Assembly (NCBI GenBank): GCA_015680685.1
Contig: MNCI01012737.1
Span: 1 to 64,000, forward strand
Reading direction: 5' to 3'
Origin: Gnetum montanum
Taxonomy: Eukaryota > Streptophyta > Gnetopsida > Gnetales > Gnetaceae
DNA: 64,000 nt
Below the pieces are notes generated by a model. It ran no database searches, was not told where the DNA came from, and saw only the letters and a list, made by a program, of their open reading frames with translations. Positions 23,570-35,930 of the stretch are shown piece by piece. The position numbers and the translations under genes are program-made. How positions within the stretch are numbered: position 1 is the first letter of the stretch; every line of letters starts with the position of its first letter.

Positions 23570-25680
23570 GAGTGTGAAGAAGGCTTCAAGGCTATAAATC
23601 AACTCAAGTTTCAGCTAATATTGACTACCAGAGGTCATGAGAGGGTACCTGGGCTATGAGGGTGAAATCTATGATCATTTATGGCTTTCAATTGGTTTGG
23701 TAAGGTTTCAAGGCTACCAAGCATGACTAAAGGCATTCTAGATCATGTGGATCCACTTTGGGGATTAGATCTAAGTTTGATGGGCATTAGGAGCACAAAT
23801 GGGTGTTACACCCCCCACCCCCACCCCCCAGCACCCTCCCTTACACTTTAGTAAACTTTAAGTTCCAATGCACAAAATTGATAATAGGAGTAAAGGAGTG
23901 GGCATTTAGGTTTAGGTTTGGTTTTTATGGTTAATCTATTTCAAATACCCACTAGAATTTTCATTCCAACATCTAGGTCATTAGAGGAGAGATCTAGTAG
24001 ATATTCTTACTGTAAACAACATTCATTATTTAGCACAAAAGCACCAAACCTTCCTCCTAGGTAGCATAGAGGCTTCAACCCTTTAGATTCCCTATCTTTC
24101 CTCAACATTGGTGGAAGGATGATGAAGAAATGTGGAGGCAAAAATAGGAATCTAAGGATCCAAGAGGTAAATGAGGATACCTAGAACATCTCCAAACTAC
24201 CCAAGCTAGTTTTAATTCAAGCTTCCTCCTCATTCACTCCAAGGTCGATCATTCTTAGCCATTTGCTTTAGTTTCCTAGCCATTTTTATGCTTTCCTAGT
24301 TAGGATAGGTGCCATTTTTCTCATATCTATGCTAAAGAACCTAATAGAATGAAATTTTAACCAAATCCTACCTCATATTTTGGTCATTTCTATATATAAC
24401 AAAGGTTTCCCAATCATTCTGGTCTTGGTAGATTTAATTTGAAAAATAGGCTTGCTTTTTCATGTGCTTTTTCCATCAATTTGGGGCTAGAGGCATTTTT
24501 GGATGATCTAGGCTATAATATTTGTTAAAATTAAATTTTGGAAAAATCCCACCCCCTATTTCAATGGTTCTTAAGTGGGTTTAAGGTTTTTTTTTGGCTA
24601 TTTTTGCTATAATTCATGGCTAAATTAAATTAGGTTTTGAAAGTTTTGTGTTTTTAAATGCTTTTTTAGTGAGAAAAGCAAGAGAACTTATGAATTTTTT
24701 TTACAAGTAAACGGCTAAGTTTTGTTGCAATATAATATTTTTGATTTCTATGATTATTTTTGAGGTTTAAATTGGTTGTGATCTTGCTCAATTTGAAATT
24801 GTAATGAAGGATTTATTGTTGTTTTAGTTAGGTTGTGTAGTTAGGGTTTGTGCCATTTTAAGATTTTCATGAATATTCACAATTTTTTTGCTTAAAAATG
24901 ACAAGGATTTTGAATTTTCTATAACTAAGGGTATGTAGGAGTTGATTTTAGCTTTCAAATAGTGGTAGAATCACTCTATTTGGAGGTCAAACAAAGTTTT
25001 GGTGAATTTTTTTCCAACCTTGTGTGAAAAGGGGTTCATGCTGATAGCTATGGTTGTGCAAATTTGGCTATGTCTCATGTAATAATGGTACTAAATTTTG
25101 GGTTATACTAGATATAGTAGAAAATATTGTGATCTTAGGATTATTTCAATGGTAGAATCACTAAAATTGAAGCTATTATGAATTTTTAATGAATTTTGAA
25201 CTATGGCTATCTAAATTAAATTGAATCTAGGTTGTGAAAATTTATCCCTTGGGAATGGAAAATGTTGACATGCTTAAGAATTTTTCTTGTCAATCTCCCA
25301 TGCTCCTAAAGATTCATAAGGATGTTAAAATTTCTTTAATCTTGGTTACAAAACCATAAATAATTTTTTCTATGTTCGGTAATGTTCATCCTATGGCTAT
25401 TTTCTAGGATTTTGAGGTCTTTTATACATTAATGCATGGTTTGAACTAAGGCATAATTTGATTGTGATATTTTAGCGACACTATTTTGGCTATAGAGTTT
25501 AATGGCTATCGAGTTTGTACCATGGTTGTTTCCAAATCTCTAAAAAAATTTTAGCAAACACTTTAGAATTTTTTACAGGGGCTAATTTCATCCCTAACTA
25601 AGATGTTTTACAAAAATTTGTTAAGAAATTATAAGTGCTAACATATGATCCTAATAGTGCCTATGTATTTATTAGATGTA
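23570..25680. other. Noncoding sequence before the B2 aORF
   Basis: 23570-24640 is AT-rich and has a C-rich CACCCCCCACCCCCACCCCC run at about 23810. I see no RT, RNase H or integrase motif on either strand, although element C has all three in the comparable position. 24640-25680 aligns with 1022-1980 of B1. Confidence 0.5.
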
Positions 25681-28600
25681 GGGGCATGCTTAAACCCATT
25701 CTAATTGTGGTTGAGTTTGTTGACATCCTATGATACATCAACCAACCCAAGGAAAACACTTCCCTACTAGACATGGTCCTTCAGAGGAAGTCACTATGGT
25801 TCCAACCTAGGGTAAGGAAATTCCTTGCCTTCATTCTTCAAAATTTTAGTGTGCTGCTATGATCACACCTATCTGCAAATGTGGCTGGGGTAATAGTGAA
25901 GACCTTACTTCCTAGGTCTACGAGATTGATCATTAGGTTCATAACTAACAATCTAGAGACCAAATTAGCAAGAGAGCCAATGGAACAAAGGATACCATTG
26001 GCATACATTACCTTTCAGACATCTAAAAGATACTAGAGTACTCTAAGTACAATGCTAATAATACTCTAATGATAGCACATAGAGTTCACACCTTGTTCCA
26101 AAGATCCTCCAAGCACCATGTACTGACTATAGGGGTAAGCATGGATATTGTAGGTTTGTAAGCTTTTGGCCTTATTAGTTTTGGTCACCTTTCCTAACTT
26201 GTTGATTTTGCATGCATCTTACATGTATAGAGTTATGATCAAGGCTTGATCAAGAATGATCAAATCTTAGTAGTAGCCCAAACTACATTAAGTGAATTCA
26301 CCAAAGACCCCAAGATCAAAAATGCTGTATTTGAACACCTAATAGGGGATTTTGATGACTAGCACACAACTAGTGGATAGCCCCCAAGAACATTAGAGAT
26401 ATGGGCATTACTACTAGGTCCCCCACATGAGCTTTCCTTAGTAAGAAGAAGAAAGGTAAGAAAATGAATGGATTTCGATGTTATACATAAGGCATTATGG
26501 CTATTTGGATCTTAAATACTCTATGGTCTTAATCTATAGCCTAAACATAGTTGTATTGATGCTAAGTATTTATCATTATCTTACAAGACCTTCCACTTCT
26601 ATTGATATCACTGTACCTATTTCCAGATGCTCCATGAATACTCTCATCCTAAATTTTGGTGATGTGGGACTAACACAAGAGTGGTTGAGTGGGTAGGCAT
26701 CAAGGAACATCAAAACAAACATTGTGCTTGTAGGTTTGCTTGATTTCTTCATGGTGTTTATCCTACCACCCCTTCTATAGAGATGTTGCATGTCATTGAC
26801 TCCTTTGATGTAGTATCCAATGTGTTCCACACCATAGTGTGAGGCATACTAATTACCATTTCCAGTAAGGTAATCTTTCATGACTTCTTTGGTATTCTTA
26901 CTGATAAGATGAAAATTGCAACCAAATTAGTGAAGGAGGTTGGACATCATAAGAAAGTTAAGGAGAGCTTTAGTGGCAACAAGGAACACTCTAGATTTAT
27001 CTTGGATAGCTTCATGTACTGTGAAGCAAGGGAGTCCTATCCCTTATTCAAGTCTCATGCTTTTCCTAAGTTGTTGTCATTGAAGAAGGTAATTGGTATT
27101 GCATAGAGATGAAACTTTAAGGAGGTCTTGATAGAGGGAACTCATTTCAACTAGGCTACTTCCTTGGCTATGGACCTCAAGGAGGAAATCCTCAAACTCT
27201 ATGAGGACACCTCTATGATAGTTCACATGCATTATGCATTTTTTGTAGGTTATCTAAAGAGGTTCATAGAGTTCTTGGTGGTGAGTAGGACTAAATGATG
27301 GATAAGCCAAGACCTAAACCAGCTCTTCAAGCCTTGGATAAAGCATCTTTATCTAACTATGTAGGCTCAAAATCCACCGAAGGACATTGGGGAGTCACTA
27401 TCTATTACCACCAAAGGAGTTTTTGATAGGTAGTGTGAATCCTATGAAAAAATGGGGGTGGAGCCTTTGGCCATTCTAGAAAATGTCTAGAGGGACCAAT
27501 GGTTGCATACAAAGGCTAATAGGAAGCTAGGGCCAAATTGAAACCATCCATAGAAGAAGCACCACCAACATCAATGCCACCCATGAAGCATAAGATTGTC
27601 TTTAAGATCCTTTGACTACATTAGGCAGTTACAAATGTGTTTAGTTATATTTTAATGTTTTTTGACTATATTATGTTCTATGGCTATATGGCTACATGTT
27701 CCAACATGTCTAATGGGTTATGGATACATATCAATGTTAGGAGATGGTAGCTCAAGATGCCACTATTAAAGAAGATCAAAGATGTGTCGAGGAGGAGCAC
27801 AAACATGCTACTAATGAACAAAGGCATGTGGTTTTCATAGAAATAGAGGAAAAAAGATATGTAGAGAAGGTCCTCTTACACCAACATGAGGCTGAAGGGT
27901 CAGCCAATGTTGACATGGATGACCTAGATGTCTTGTTTAGTGAGCCACTACCTGAGGAGCCCCCAATCATCATCCTTAATGATGAAGAAGATGAGGATCC
28001 AGGCATGCCTATGACTTAGTCCTACTCGTTATAGCCCATGATCTTATGCTTGGTGTTTAGTTCTAATAGTTTGATGATTGTTATGCTTATTGTAGTTCCT
28101 AAGACATCACCAATAGAGGCCTCTACATCCATGTTTCATGTGAAGTTGTGGGTAGAGGTTCTACATAAAATATAATTCATGCATGGTGTGGAAAAGAACA
28201 TCATCAATAGACTACAATAGGTTGTACCAAAAATCAAGAAGAACCAAGTTTTATTATGCCTTAGTCATTTTACTATAAGTTATATTTTATCCTATGGCTA
28301 TCTTAGGTTGTGCATGGTGTTATGGTTATATTTTTTCTTTTTAATATCATTAGTTGTGTGGGAGTAAGCCTAATACATGGAGTTTGACTTCTTGCCAAAG
28401 CTTCCCCCTTAGACCCAACTTGTGCCCTTGAAGTTGTACAAAACTACCACCAATATTGTAATTTCTTGTGCAAAGAATTCATGGGATTTTTAAAGGTCCA
28501 ATGAATCTTTATGGGAGAAAGTTATGGCCTTGAGGGAGAAAATTAAAAGGAAAGTTGAGAGGATCTAGGATCTTGAGAAATGTAAGGCCTTTTTGGAATC

Positions 28601-28764
28601 CCAAGTGGCTAACTTAGAGAACTTATAGACCAAAGAGATCACATGTGCTTGCTACTAGCACACCATCCATGATAAGGTTGCCCTTGCTAGGGAGCTATCT
28701 AAGTAGAAAATGCAAATGGATTTGATCTTTCAAAAGGCCCAAGCTTGAAGGATTATAGTGCCTA
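25681..28764 (+). pseudogene. B2 antisense ORF (aORF), exons 1-6a, decayed
   Basis: Exon 1 is about 25681-26134, with PILIVVEF-like sequence and VRKFLAFILQNFSVLL, before GTAAGC. Exon 2 is 26231-26455. Exon 3 is 26588 to about 27625, containing NTLILNFGDVGLTQEWLSG (C: STLAMKFWEISDAQQWL) and MHYAFFVGYLKRFIEFLV (C: FNFAFFTGYLHRLAKFLV). Exon 4 is 27741-28002, an open 91-residue Glu-rich acidic stretch ending NDEEDEDPG. Exon 5 is 28096 to about 28237, and exon 6 starts near 28355. The donor after exon 4 is GC instead of GT and the donor after exon 5 is lost. D (28765-38888) splits exon 6; the rest follows at 38889. Function unknown. Confidence 0.7.
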
Positions 28765-29640
28765 TGATGAATCACCATTTGTGTCAACCATGACATTGGG
28801 TACACAACGTCAAGTCTGTGATGTCACGTATGCAATGTTGGGATCTAGATTCAATTTCAAATGTCTGATGTCATGGTATATTCCCCAAGTCTATAAATAC
28901 CATGCCTAGGCTCCCATTTTCAATCAGTTTTTGAATAGTTTTTAATTTAGTTTTCAAGCAAAGTAGCAAAGCTCTTTCCATTTCTTTTCCTTAGAGTTAG
29001 AATATTTTCTAAGTGCTTGTAGAAGGAGTCTTAAGTGTGTATGGTTCTTTGTTTGAGCATTGATGTACCTGAGCATAGTAGTGTGACAGGAATAAAATAA
29101 ACTCTTTTGAAAATCCTTGCAACACTAAGAATAGCTTAATAATTTTCTTATTGCATTTTACTTTCTTATTCTTTACTTTAATACATTTGACTAAGAAATT
29201 TATTTTCAACAATTAATGAACACGAGCATAACAACTTCAAGCATTTATATAGTACTTCATAACCTAGAAACACTTAATGTTTGGTAGTCCAACATAGTTA
29301 TATGTGTTCAGGATGTGTCCAAGAAAGTGGGTGGTTACTTGTCTTAGGATAGCTAGGCAATAGAAATTAGTTTTAATCTACTCTATTGTTTATTCTTATT
29401 GTAGGTGACTACATCCATAAAATATAAAATAATAAAAATTCATATACCACAATTACACTTAAACCATACCCTTGACCCTTACAAGTGTAGTTGGGAAGAC
29501 AACGAATGTTCTCAATGCCATTTCACTTCCTAGAAGAACTAGTTTATGAGATAACTATAGGTCCATAGAATTTGACCAAATTGCACATAACACCTTAGTG
29601 ATTCATATGGTTGGGCATAGGGGTACCTCACTACTCATCA
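28765..29640 (+). repeat. D 5' LTR
   Basis: 876 bp, TGATGAATCA to CTACTCATCA. It contains a TATA box (TATAAATA, 28892-28899) and a polyadenylation signal (AATAAA, 29091-29096), so U3, R and U5 can be placed roughly. Reverse-complemented, its right end (TGATGAGTAGTGAGGTACCCC) resembles the left ends of the A1 and E LTRs, which puts D, A1 and E in one LTR family. Confidence 0.93.
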
Positions 29641-29660
29641 TTGGCATCATTGATAGGGAT
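29641..29660 (+). promoter_or_regulatory. D primer-binding site
   Basis: TTGGCATCATTGATAGGGAT follows the 5' LTR without a gap. It is a decayed TTGGCGCCGTTGCCGGGGA-type site, matching A1's site at 11784-11803. Confidence 0.88.
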
Positions 29661-30750
29661 CTTTTTGTTGTTTTTTGTGCTATCTAGGAGCTAGAAAAAG
29701 TATTTAAATCATTGGAATGAACCTAAGAGTCATATCGTATGTTACAATTACTACATTAGAGCACACTTATTTTTGTTTCACTAATCAACAATGTCTTCTT
29801 CTCATAGGAGCACTTCTTCATCCAAGCCTGATAATGATCATCCATCAAAGCCTCAATAGTATTGAATTACATATACTCATCCTGATGAGTATGTATTAAA
29901 CTTCACCTTCATCTTACACCAAGATGAACAACTGTGGTGGTGTGACATGGAGCGAAACATTGTGTTGCTATCCAATCATGCATCCCTTAAAATTATCTAT
30001 CAAATGCTTGAATAATGTGGTCTTCAAGACTACCATGGGGAATATATCATGGAAGATATAAATGCCAAGGATTATCATCCCACTAAAGCAGAATGCCTAT
30101 AAGATTGACAGCAAGAGCAATGCTATGAACTTTTGAAGAGAGAAGGACTTAATGATTCTCTATTTTTGTTATACCAATAAGCTAGTGGATATCTTCCACT
30201 CAATGATGCTCCTCTCTTTAACTTTTATGATGAATTTCAAAACCAAAATCTACAATCCAAAATTCACAATCCTAATTCTAGTAACAAATAATCCAATGAC
30301 AAAGTAGGATCTAGAGGGGCAAGTCAAGACAGGGATGTAGGTAACAAGTAAGATTGTGATCATGGTCATGATCACCAAAGAGGCAATCATAGGCACCATG
30401 ATGGTATTGGTTCTCCTTCCTCTTCCCCTTCATCATCATCATCTTCTTCTTATTCTAGCTCTAATCATGACCACAAAAGGAAAGATCATGATGGAAGTAA
30501 TCAAAATGAATGAAATAACTAATGGGACCAAAATGACCAAAGGGACCATCAAGACAGGCAAGATCAAGGATGTAAATGTTCAAGAGAAGTACATCACCAT
30601 GAATGAAGGGGTATTAGAGGGAATCATAGGCACCATGATCAGGGCCTCGACTCGATGAGCCTCTATTTGCTACCCAAAGTATGCTTAATATCATAGAGGT
30701 AGTTAGAATTCCAACAAGGCATGTGAAAGATAGTCGAATCAAATGGTTAG
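29661..30750 (+). pseudogene. D leader and N-terminal gag region, low-complexity
   Basis: From about 29810 one frame reads with several stops through DEYVLNFTFILHQDEQLWWC. It is followed at 30350-30650 by a His/Asp/Arg/Ser-rich low-complexity stretch (SSPSSSSSSSYSSS, then DQNDQRDHQDRQDQG). An alternative frame is open for 100 codons (30356-30658), but it is a Met/Ile/Lys-rich shadow of the same low-complexity DNA. This is probably the variable N-terminal part of gag; no enzyme domain is visible. Confidence 0.45.
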
Positions 30751-30759
30751 ACAAAAATA

Positions 30760-32330
30760 ATATTTCTTAATTTGAAGGAGGATATAACTTTGATTCCCCA
30801 TAATAACATTCAAGCTTTTCAAGATGCATGTGCCTTGCAAAACATAGAGAATGAATGGTAGAAACTAAAGCTATTTTCTAGGACACTCATCAAAGAAGCA
30901 GAGAATTGGTACCGGTCCTTAGAACCAAAATCTATTAGATGATGGAGTACCATGCTTCAAATGTTCAATGATAAGTATTAAGCATACTCCCTAGTGTCCA
31001 ACTTAAGGAAGAAAATTCAAGGATGGAAACAAGGAGCACACAAACCCTTGAATTCCATAATTGAGTGATACTATGCCTTGATGCACAAATGCCCTAGCCA
31101 TGGTTATTATCAATTGGCTCAACTCCATCACATTGTAAATAGGTTTCGTAATAAAATGAGGAAAAACCTTGGTGTCTATGCTCAAGGGTGATTGTCAGAA
31201 CTAACTACTTGTTAGGTACAAAGGTTAATAGAGTAGGTCTCCAAAGAGTAGGGAAAACTAAGAAAAAGAGAAAGTGTAGAAGAGTACAATCATGATCCTT
31301 CCATCCACAAGAGGGAGGTTCAATTCTGTGACCATGAGGACAAATCCATATTTGATGAGAAAATGCATAAGAAAACCTTGCCACTTCAACAATTCCAATC
31401 TAAACTTACAACCAAGGTTGATTAGTTAAGAGACTCCATGAATAGCGTATTTCAAGCTATCCTCAAAATTGTTGAAGAGTCTCGAGAACAAGGTAGTGAT
31501 CATGAGTGCAAGAGGCATAAAGAAGTTGAATGTGCATATTACAAAGGTAAGGGAAAAATTGCTACAATAGAAGAGGTTGTTGATGGTGAATCAGATGATG
31601 ATCATGCATGTGATGTTTGCTAATATGAACATCCCAAGGGCTATTTCAACATTGTGTCACATCTTTAGGAGTCTAGGGTGTATGCCTTACATCCATGACT
31701 TATGCAAAGAAAAACATCTAGGAGGTTATCTTATCCTCAAGGTAATCTCAAGTAGTTTTACCAACAATAATCATATTATCAAATAAGAGCTCCCCCACAA
31801 CCATACAAAAAGTACCAATAATGGTAGCAATCACAATCATGGACATTTGTACTATCAAGGCAAAAACACCCTTACCGGCAACCTAAGCCATATGGTTACC
31901 ATGTTCAGTAACCCATGTCTCAACATGACTCTTCCAATCATGTTTCTCAATTATAGCCTTACTACCATCCTTCTAACTATTATCAAACTCCATCTCCACA
32001 TGAAATAAGGGATGCTACCTCCTATCCTTATCCTCCTCCTATCCTTGCACATACTCCTCCTCCAGTTGCATAGCTACCACCTGCTCTCCCAATGTAAGGT
32101 GAATTGCCCACTCAACCACAACAGCACAATGCTATGAGGGCTATTAATTTGCAACCTAATCATCAATCGGAGGGGTTGAATGCTTGATAAAAGAAAAGAT
32201 CTTTCTTTCAACCCCATAGTCCACCTAAACCTTCACCTACACCTGTAGTTGACAACCCTTCTCCTACCTCTTCCTTCATATCCAATTCCATCGAGCCTCC
32301 TTCAAACCAAACTCTACCAAGGATCCATAC
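30760..32330 (+). pseudogene. D gag
   Basis: The core at 30790-31190 reads with three TAG/TAA stops: FQDACALQNIENEW, KLKLFSRTLIKEAENWYRSL and NLRKKIQGWKQGAHKPLNS. It is homologous to A1 gag. Around 31438-31640 the frame is open and acidic, ending in a CDVC-x3-EHPKG zinc-knuckle-like motif shared with A1. A Pro/Tyr/Gln-rich tail follows at 31800-32300 (PPILAHTPPPVA). Several stops match CAA/CAG to TAA/TAG changes. Confidence 0.75.
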
Positions 32331-32960
32331 AATAATGCTTACTCACACTGTGTCTAATTAGATCCATGTAGGAAACCTTCCCAAGAAATTAGCTAATCTT
32401 AGAAGTCCTCTAATTTATTTGTAGATTGTTGGGATGAACCATGCAAGGCTCTTCTTAATTTAGGTTCTAGTATTAATTTAATTTTTCATGATATGTACAC
32501 TACCTAGAACCTGCCTTCTCTTAAGAAGAGCAACATTAGATCAGAATTGGCAAACTAGTCCATCACTATTCTATTGGAACTTGTAGAATACATTGTGACC
32601 ACTATTTGCGGGTGGTCCTATCCTACCAACTTCCTATTAATCAAAGTGAAGAACTGCAAAGGGGACTTCCCAATCATCATGGAAAGAGCATGCCTAAGCA
32701 CCGTAGATGCAAGAATGGGCATCAAAGATCTTTCTCTAGAGATATCTAAAGAAAATACATTTGGAAATATTGAGAAGAATAGAGTTCCATGCATTGCATA
32801 CAGTGATAACGGGTGAAATTGTGTGTAGAAACTTTGGGCCATCAAGCAAGCATCCATCTTTGCATGTAAGTAGTGTGTGCCAGAAATAGAAATTCAAAGG
32901 TGTCTATATGTAGCAACTACAAAATATGAGGGCAGCTAGTGGTTGATTACTAATTTAGAA
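32331..32960 (+). pseudogene. D protease
   Basis: The active-site region reads LLNLGSSINLIF at about 32451-32486. The family normally has Asp in DLGAS-type motifs, but here the codon at 32457-32459 is AAT (Asn). Downstream, TNFLLIKVKNCKGDFPIIMERACLSTVDARMG corresponds to the conserved region after the active site (families usually read ILGRPWLATxDA). The loss of the catalytic Asp is a G-to-A change. The enzyme would have matured the D polyprotein. Confidence 0.7.
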
Positions 32961-33084
32961 AGTAGCACATTGTGCATGGAACCAACTAAGAGCCTAACAT
33001 GTAAATATGTCACAAGCATGGATGAACTAGAGCAAGTTCATCACCAACTCTATGATGATACAAATAATGATACCTATTAGAGAG

Positions 33085-34085
33085 AGTTGGGAATTTATAA
33101 GAACTTCAAGCAACAACCCCTTGAACTGAAAATGCTACCCGCTAGAATGGAATATGTATTTTTGAAAAATAAGAAGCTAGTGATAATCAATGCAAGACTT
33201 TATCTAGAAAACAAAGAGATACTATTGAAGGTAGTTGAAAGATGGTCAACAAATTTTGCTTGGTCATATCCTAAACTCATCAGGATTGGTATGCCAGCAT
33301 TGCATTTACATCAACCCAACCATGAAGCCAAAATGAAAACCACAAAGGCTATTGAACCCCAAATTAAAGTAAATCAGCAAAGAGGAAATTAAGAAACTCC
33401 TGAAGGTAGGGTTCATCTATCCCATTATAGATAGCAAGTGGGTTAGTCCACTCATAATTGTACCAAAGAAAGGTGGTAAGTGGTGGGTATGCATTGATTT
33501 CAAGCTATTGAATATCAAAAAATTGAAGGATCACTTTCCATTACCATTTGTTGAACAAGTGCTCAACACAATATTAGGGCATTGCTACTATAACTTCCTA
33601 GATGGTTATATTGGCTATAACCAAATCCAAATTGCACTAAAGAACCAAGAAAAGACAACATTAACAAGTCCTTGGGGTAATTTTTCATATCATAAGATGT
33701 TTTTTAATCTATGTAATTCTCCTACCACATTTCAATGCATGGTTATGAGCATCTTTCAATAGCAGATTGGTAGTGGTGTAGAAGTCTTCATGGATAACTT
33801 CTCCACCTATGGAGCTATAGTTGAGCAAGGCTTGGACTACCTTCAGCAAGTGCTAAAATAATGTGTCAAAACTAACTTAAAACTTAATTGGTAGAAGAGT
33901 CATCTCATGATCTAGGAGGCCATTGTATTATGACACAAAATCTCACAAGTAAGAATTGAGGTGAATCCTTAAAACATAAGGGTCATCTAAGAAATACCTC
34001 GCTAGCTAGAAATAGTTAAATATGTTCAATCATTTCTTGGAAACACTAGCTACTATCGATAATTCATTGAGAATTTCTCTAAGAT
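33085..34085 (+). pseudogene. D reverse transcriptase
   Basis: Landmarks in order are EIKKLLKVGFIYPI, WVSPLIIVPKKGGK, VCIDFKLLNIKKLKDHFPLPF, NFLDGYIGYNQIQIA, LTSPWGNFSYHKMFF and then FMDNFSTYG (33787-33813). KDHFPLPFxxQ and FLDGYxGYxQI are typical of the Athila lineage. The catalytic YxDD-type motif is Phe-Met-Asp-Asn: GAT at 33793-33795 is kept, but the second Asp codon is AAC at 33796-33798. The frame 33508-33762 is open for 84 residues; stops break both sides. It would copy element RNA into DNA. Confidence 0.88.
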
Positions 34086-34600
34086 TGCAAAATCATTGGT
34101 CAAGTTAACAAAGAAAGATGCTCCTTTTGTCTAGACCCTAGAATGTGAAAAAGCATTCCAACAACTGAAAGAAAAGCTTGTGGAAACTCTAATTCTACAA
34201 GCATCTTATTGGTCTAGACCATTTCATATCATGATAGATACATCGAATTATGCTTTGGAAGCTATTCTAATGTAGTTAGATGACAAGAAATTTCCATACT
34301 ACATCCACTATGCTACCCAAAGCATTATGGGTGCACAATTGAACTATACCACTATAGAAAAGGAATTGATGGTAGTGGTGTTTGGTCTAGATAAGTTTAG
34401 GAATTATGTGCTTAGATATAAGGTGTTTGTGCACATAGACCATAGTGCCATCTAATTCCTAATGAACAAGACAATGGTAAGCCCCCATGTCATATGATGG
34501 GTGGTGATCTTACAGGAATTTGATCTTACAATGGTAGATCGAAAGGACACTGAGAATGTCATCATTGATCACTTGTCTTGGTTGAAATGGGATGACAAAT
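34086..34600 (+). pseudogene. D RNase H
   Basis: Follows RT in the same general frame. FIENFSKIAKSLVKLTKKDAPF and CEKAFQQLKEKLVE form the connecting region. Then come IDTSNYALEAIL (first catalytic Asp kept), MGAQLNYTTIEKELMVVVFGLDKFR (Glu kept) and VFVHIDHSAI (third acidic position kept). DHLSWL ends the domain. It removes the RNA strand during replication. Stops at several places make it a relic. Confidence 0.8.
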
Positions 34601-34779
34601 AGAAAGAAATCACATTATTTGATACATTTCCTGATGAGCTTCTCTTTGCTGGAGCAATAATTGAACAAATTCCCAATGAGAAAAAATGGTATGATAACAA
34701 TCTTACCTATCTTCTCACTTAGGAGATGCCACAAGGGTTGGACTACCAAAAGAAACAAGAGTTACTTCACTAGGTAAAT

Positions 34780-35930
34780 AACTTCATGGAGATCAATGGA
34801 CACCTCTACAAGGTGTACGCTAATGACCTACTTCTTTGGTGTGTCCTTGATGCCAATCAACTATGCATTCTCCAAGATGCTCATGAAGGTCCTTTTGGAG
34901 GACACTATGCTGAGAAATGCATGAACATTAAAATCTTGATGGTAGGTTACTATTGGCCAACACTCTTCAAGGATGCTCAACATTTTGTCTCCTCTTATGA
35001 ATGATGCCAACAAGATGGTGGAATGACTACTCAAATGGAGAAACCTTAACAATGGATTCAACCTTTAAAACCATTCAACATTTGGGGAATTGATTTCATG
35101 GGTCCCATCACACCCATGTCAAATGGAAAGGCATACATCATAGTTATTGTTCACTATTATACAAAATGAGCAAAAGCAATAGCCATCGTTGACAGTACAT
35201 CTTCTACTACTGCTCGATTTATACAAAAAAATGTTGTAAATAGGTTTTGTGTGCCATGTGCATTAATTTCTAACAATGGAACTCATTTTACAATCACTAA
35301 TTTTTGGAAGCTTATGGAATTCTTGGGGGTTAAACACAAACTCACAACACCTTACCATCCCCAAGCTAATGGTTAAGCTAAGGTTACTAATAGGGAAATC
35401 ACAAGGATACTGACAAGAACTATTAGCAAGTATAGGAAGGACTAGAGCACAAAACTGAAAGATTCCCTTTGGGCCTACTGCTTAACTTGGAAACTTCCTA
35501 TAGGCTAATCTCCCTATGAGCTTGTGTATGAAAAACTACCAACACTTCCAATTCAGTCTGAGCTTTGTACGCTTTCAACAGCTTGTGACCTTGACCTTGA
35601 CTTAAGTCCATCCCAAAAGGAGATACTAATGAATGTCAACCTACCAGACAAAAATTGATTAGTAGCCTTATCATCTAACAAGTTACACAAGGCTTATAAC
35701 AGAATTCATCATGACCTAAAAATTAGAAAAGTTAAATTTCAACCAGGAGACAAGGTTCTCTACTAGAACCCCACACATGTACCTCAACAAACTAAGTTCC
35801 AAATGTTGTGAGAAGGATCTTATATCATTTATGAAATTTTTTCTTCAATGGCCATGATGATCTATAAACCTAAGAGTTGAAATAAGAAATAGCTAGTCAA
35901 CATCCAACAAATTAAACATTTCCATGAGCA
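34780..35930 (+). pseudogene. D integrase
   Basis: The zinc-binding part is DAHEGPFGGHYAEKC then YYWPTLFKDA, and the CxxC partner region has a TGA. The core starts WGIDFMGPITPMSNG (first Asp kept, about 35080). The second catalytic Asp is lost: SNNGTHF at about 35269 where families have SDNGxHF. The third position reads NG-stop-AKVTNREI where AEVTNRE is expected, so Glu is replaced by Lys. The C-terminal part, RKVKFQPGDKVL, is typical, and no chromodomain is seen. It would join element cDNA to the genome; this copy cannot. Confidence 0.85.

Larger units (their letters stand above)
18850..24640. mobile_element. Long LTR-like block of the B family between B1 and B2
   Basis: After the B1 gag N-terminus the sequence loses all coding signal and becomes repeat-rich until the region upstream of the B2 aORF. 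The first 130 bp match the sequence after the B2 gag N-terminus (43.76-43.91 kb), so this is where the family's 5' LTR should start. It may be one very long LTR shared by B1 and B2, or the 5' LTR of B1 next to the 3' LTR of B2. The 67-base gap and the decay prevent a decision. No target duplication was found. Confidence 0.5.
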
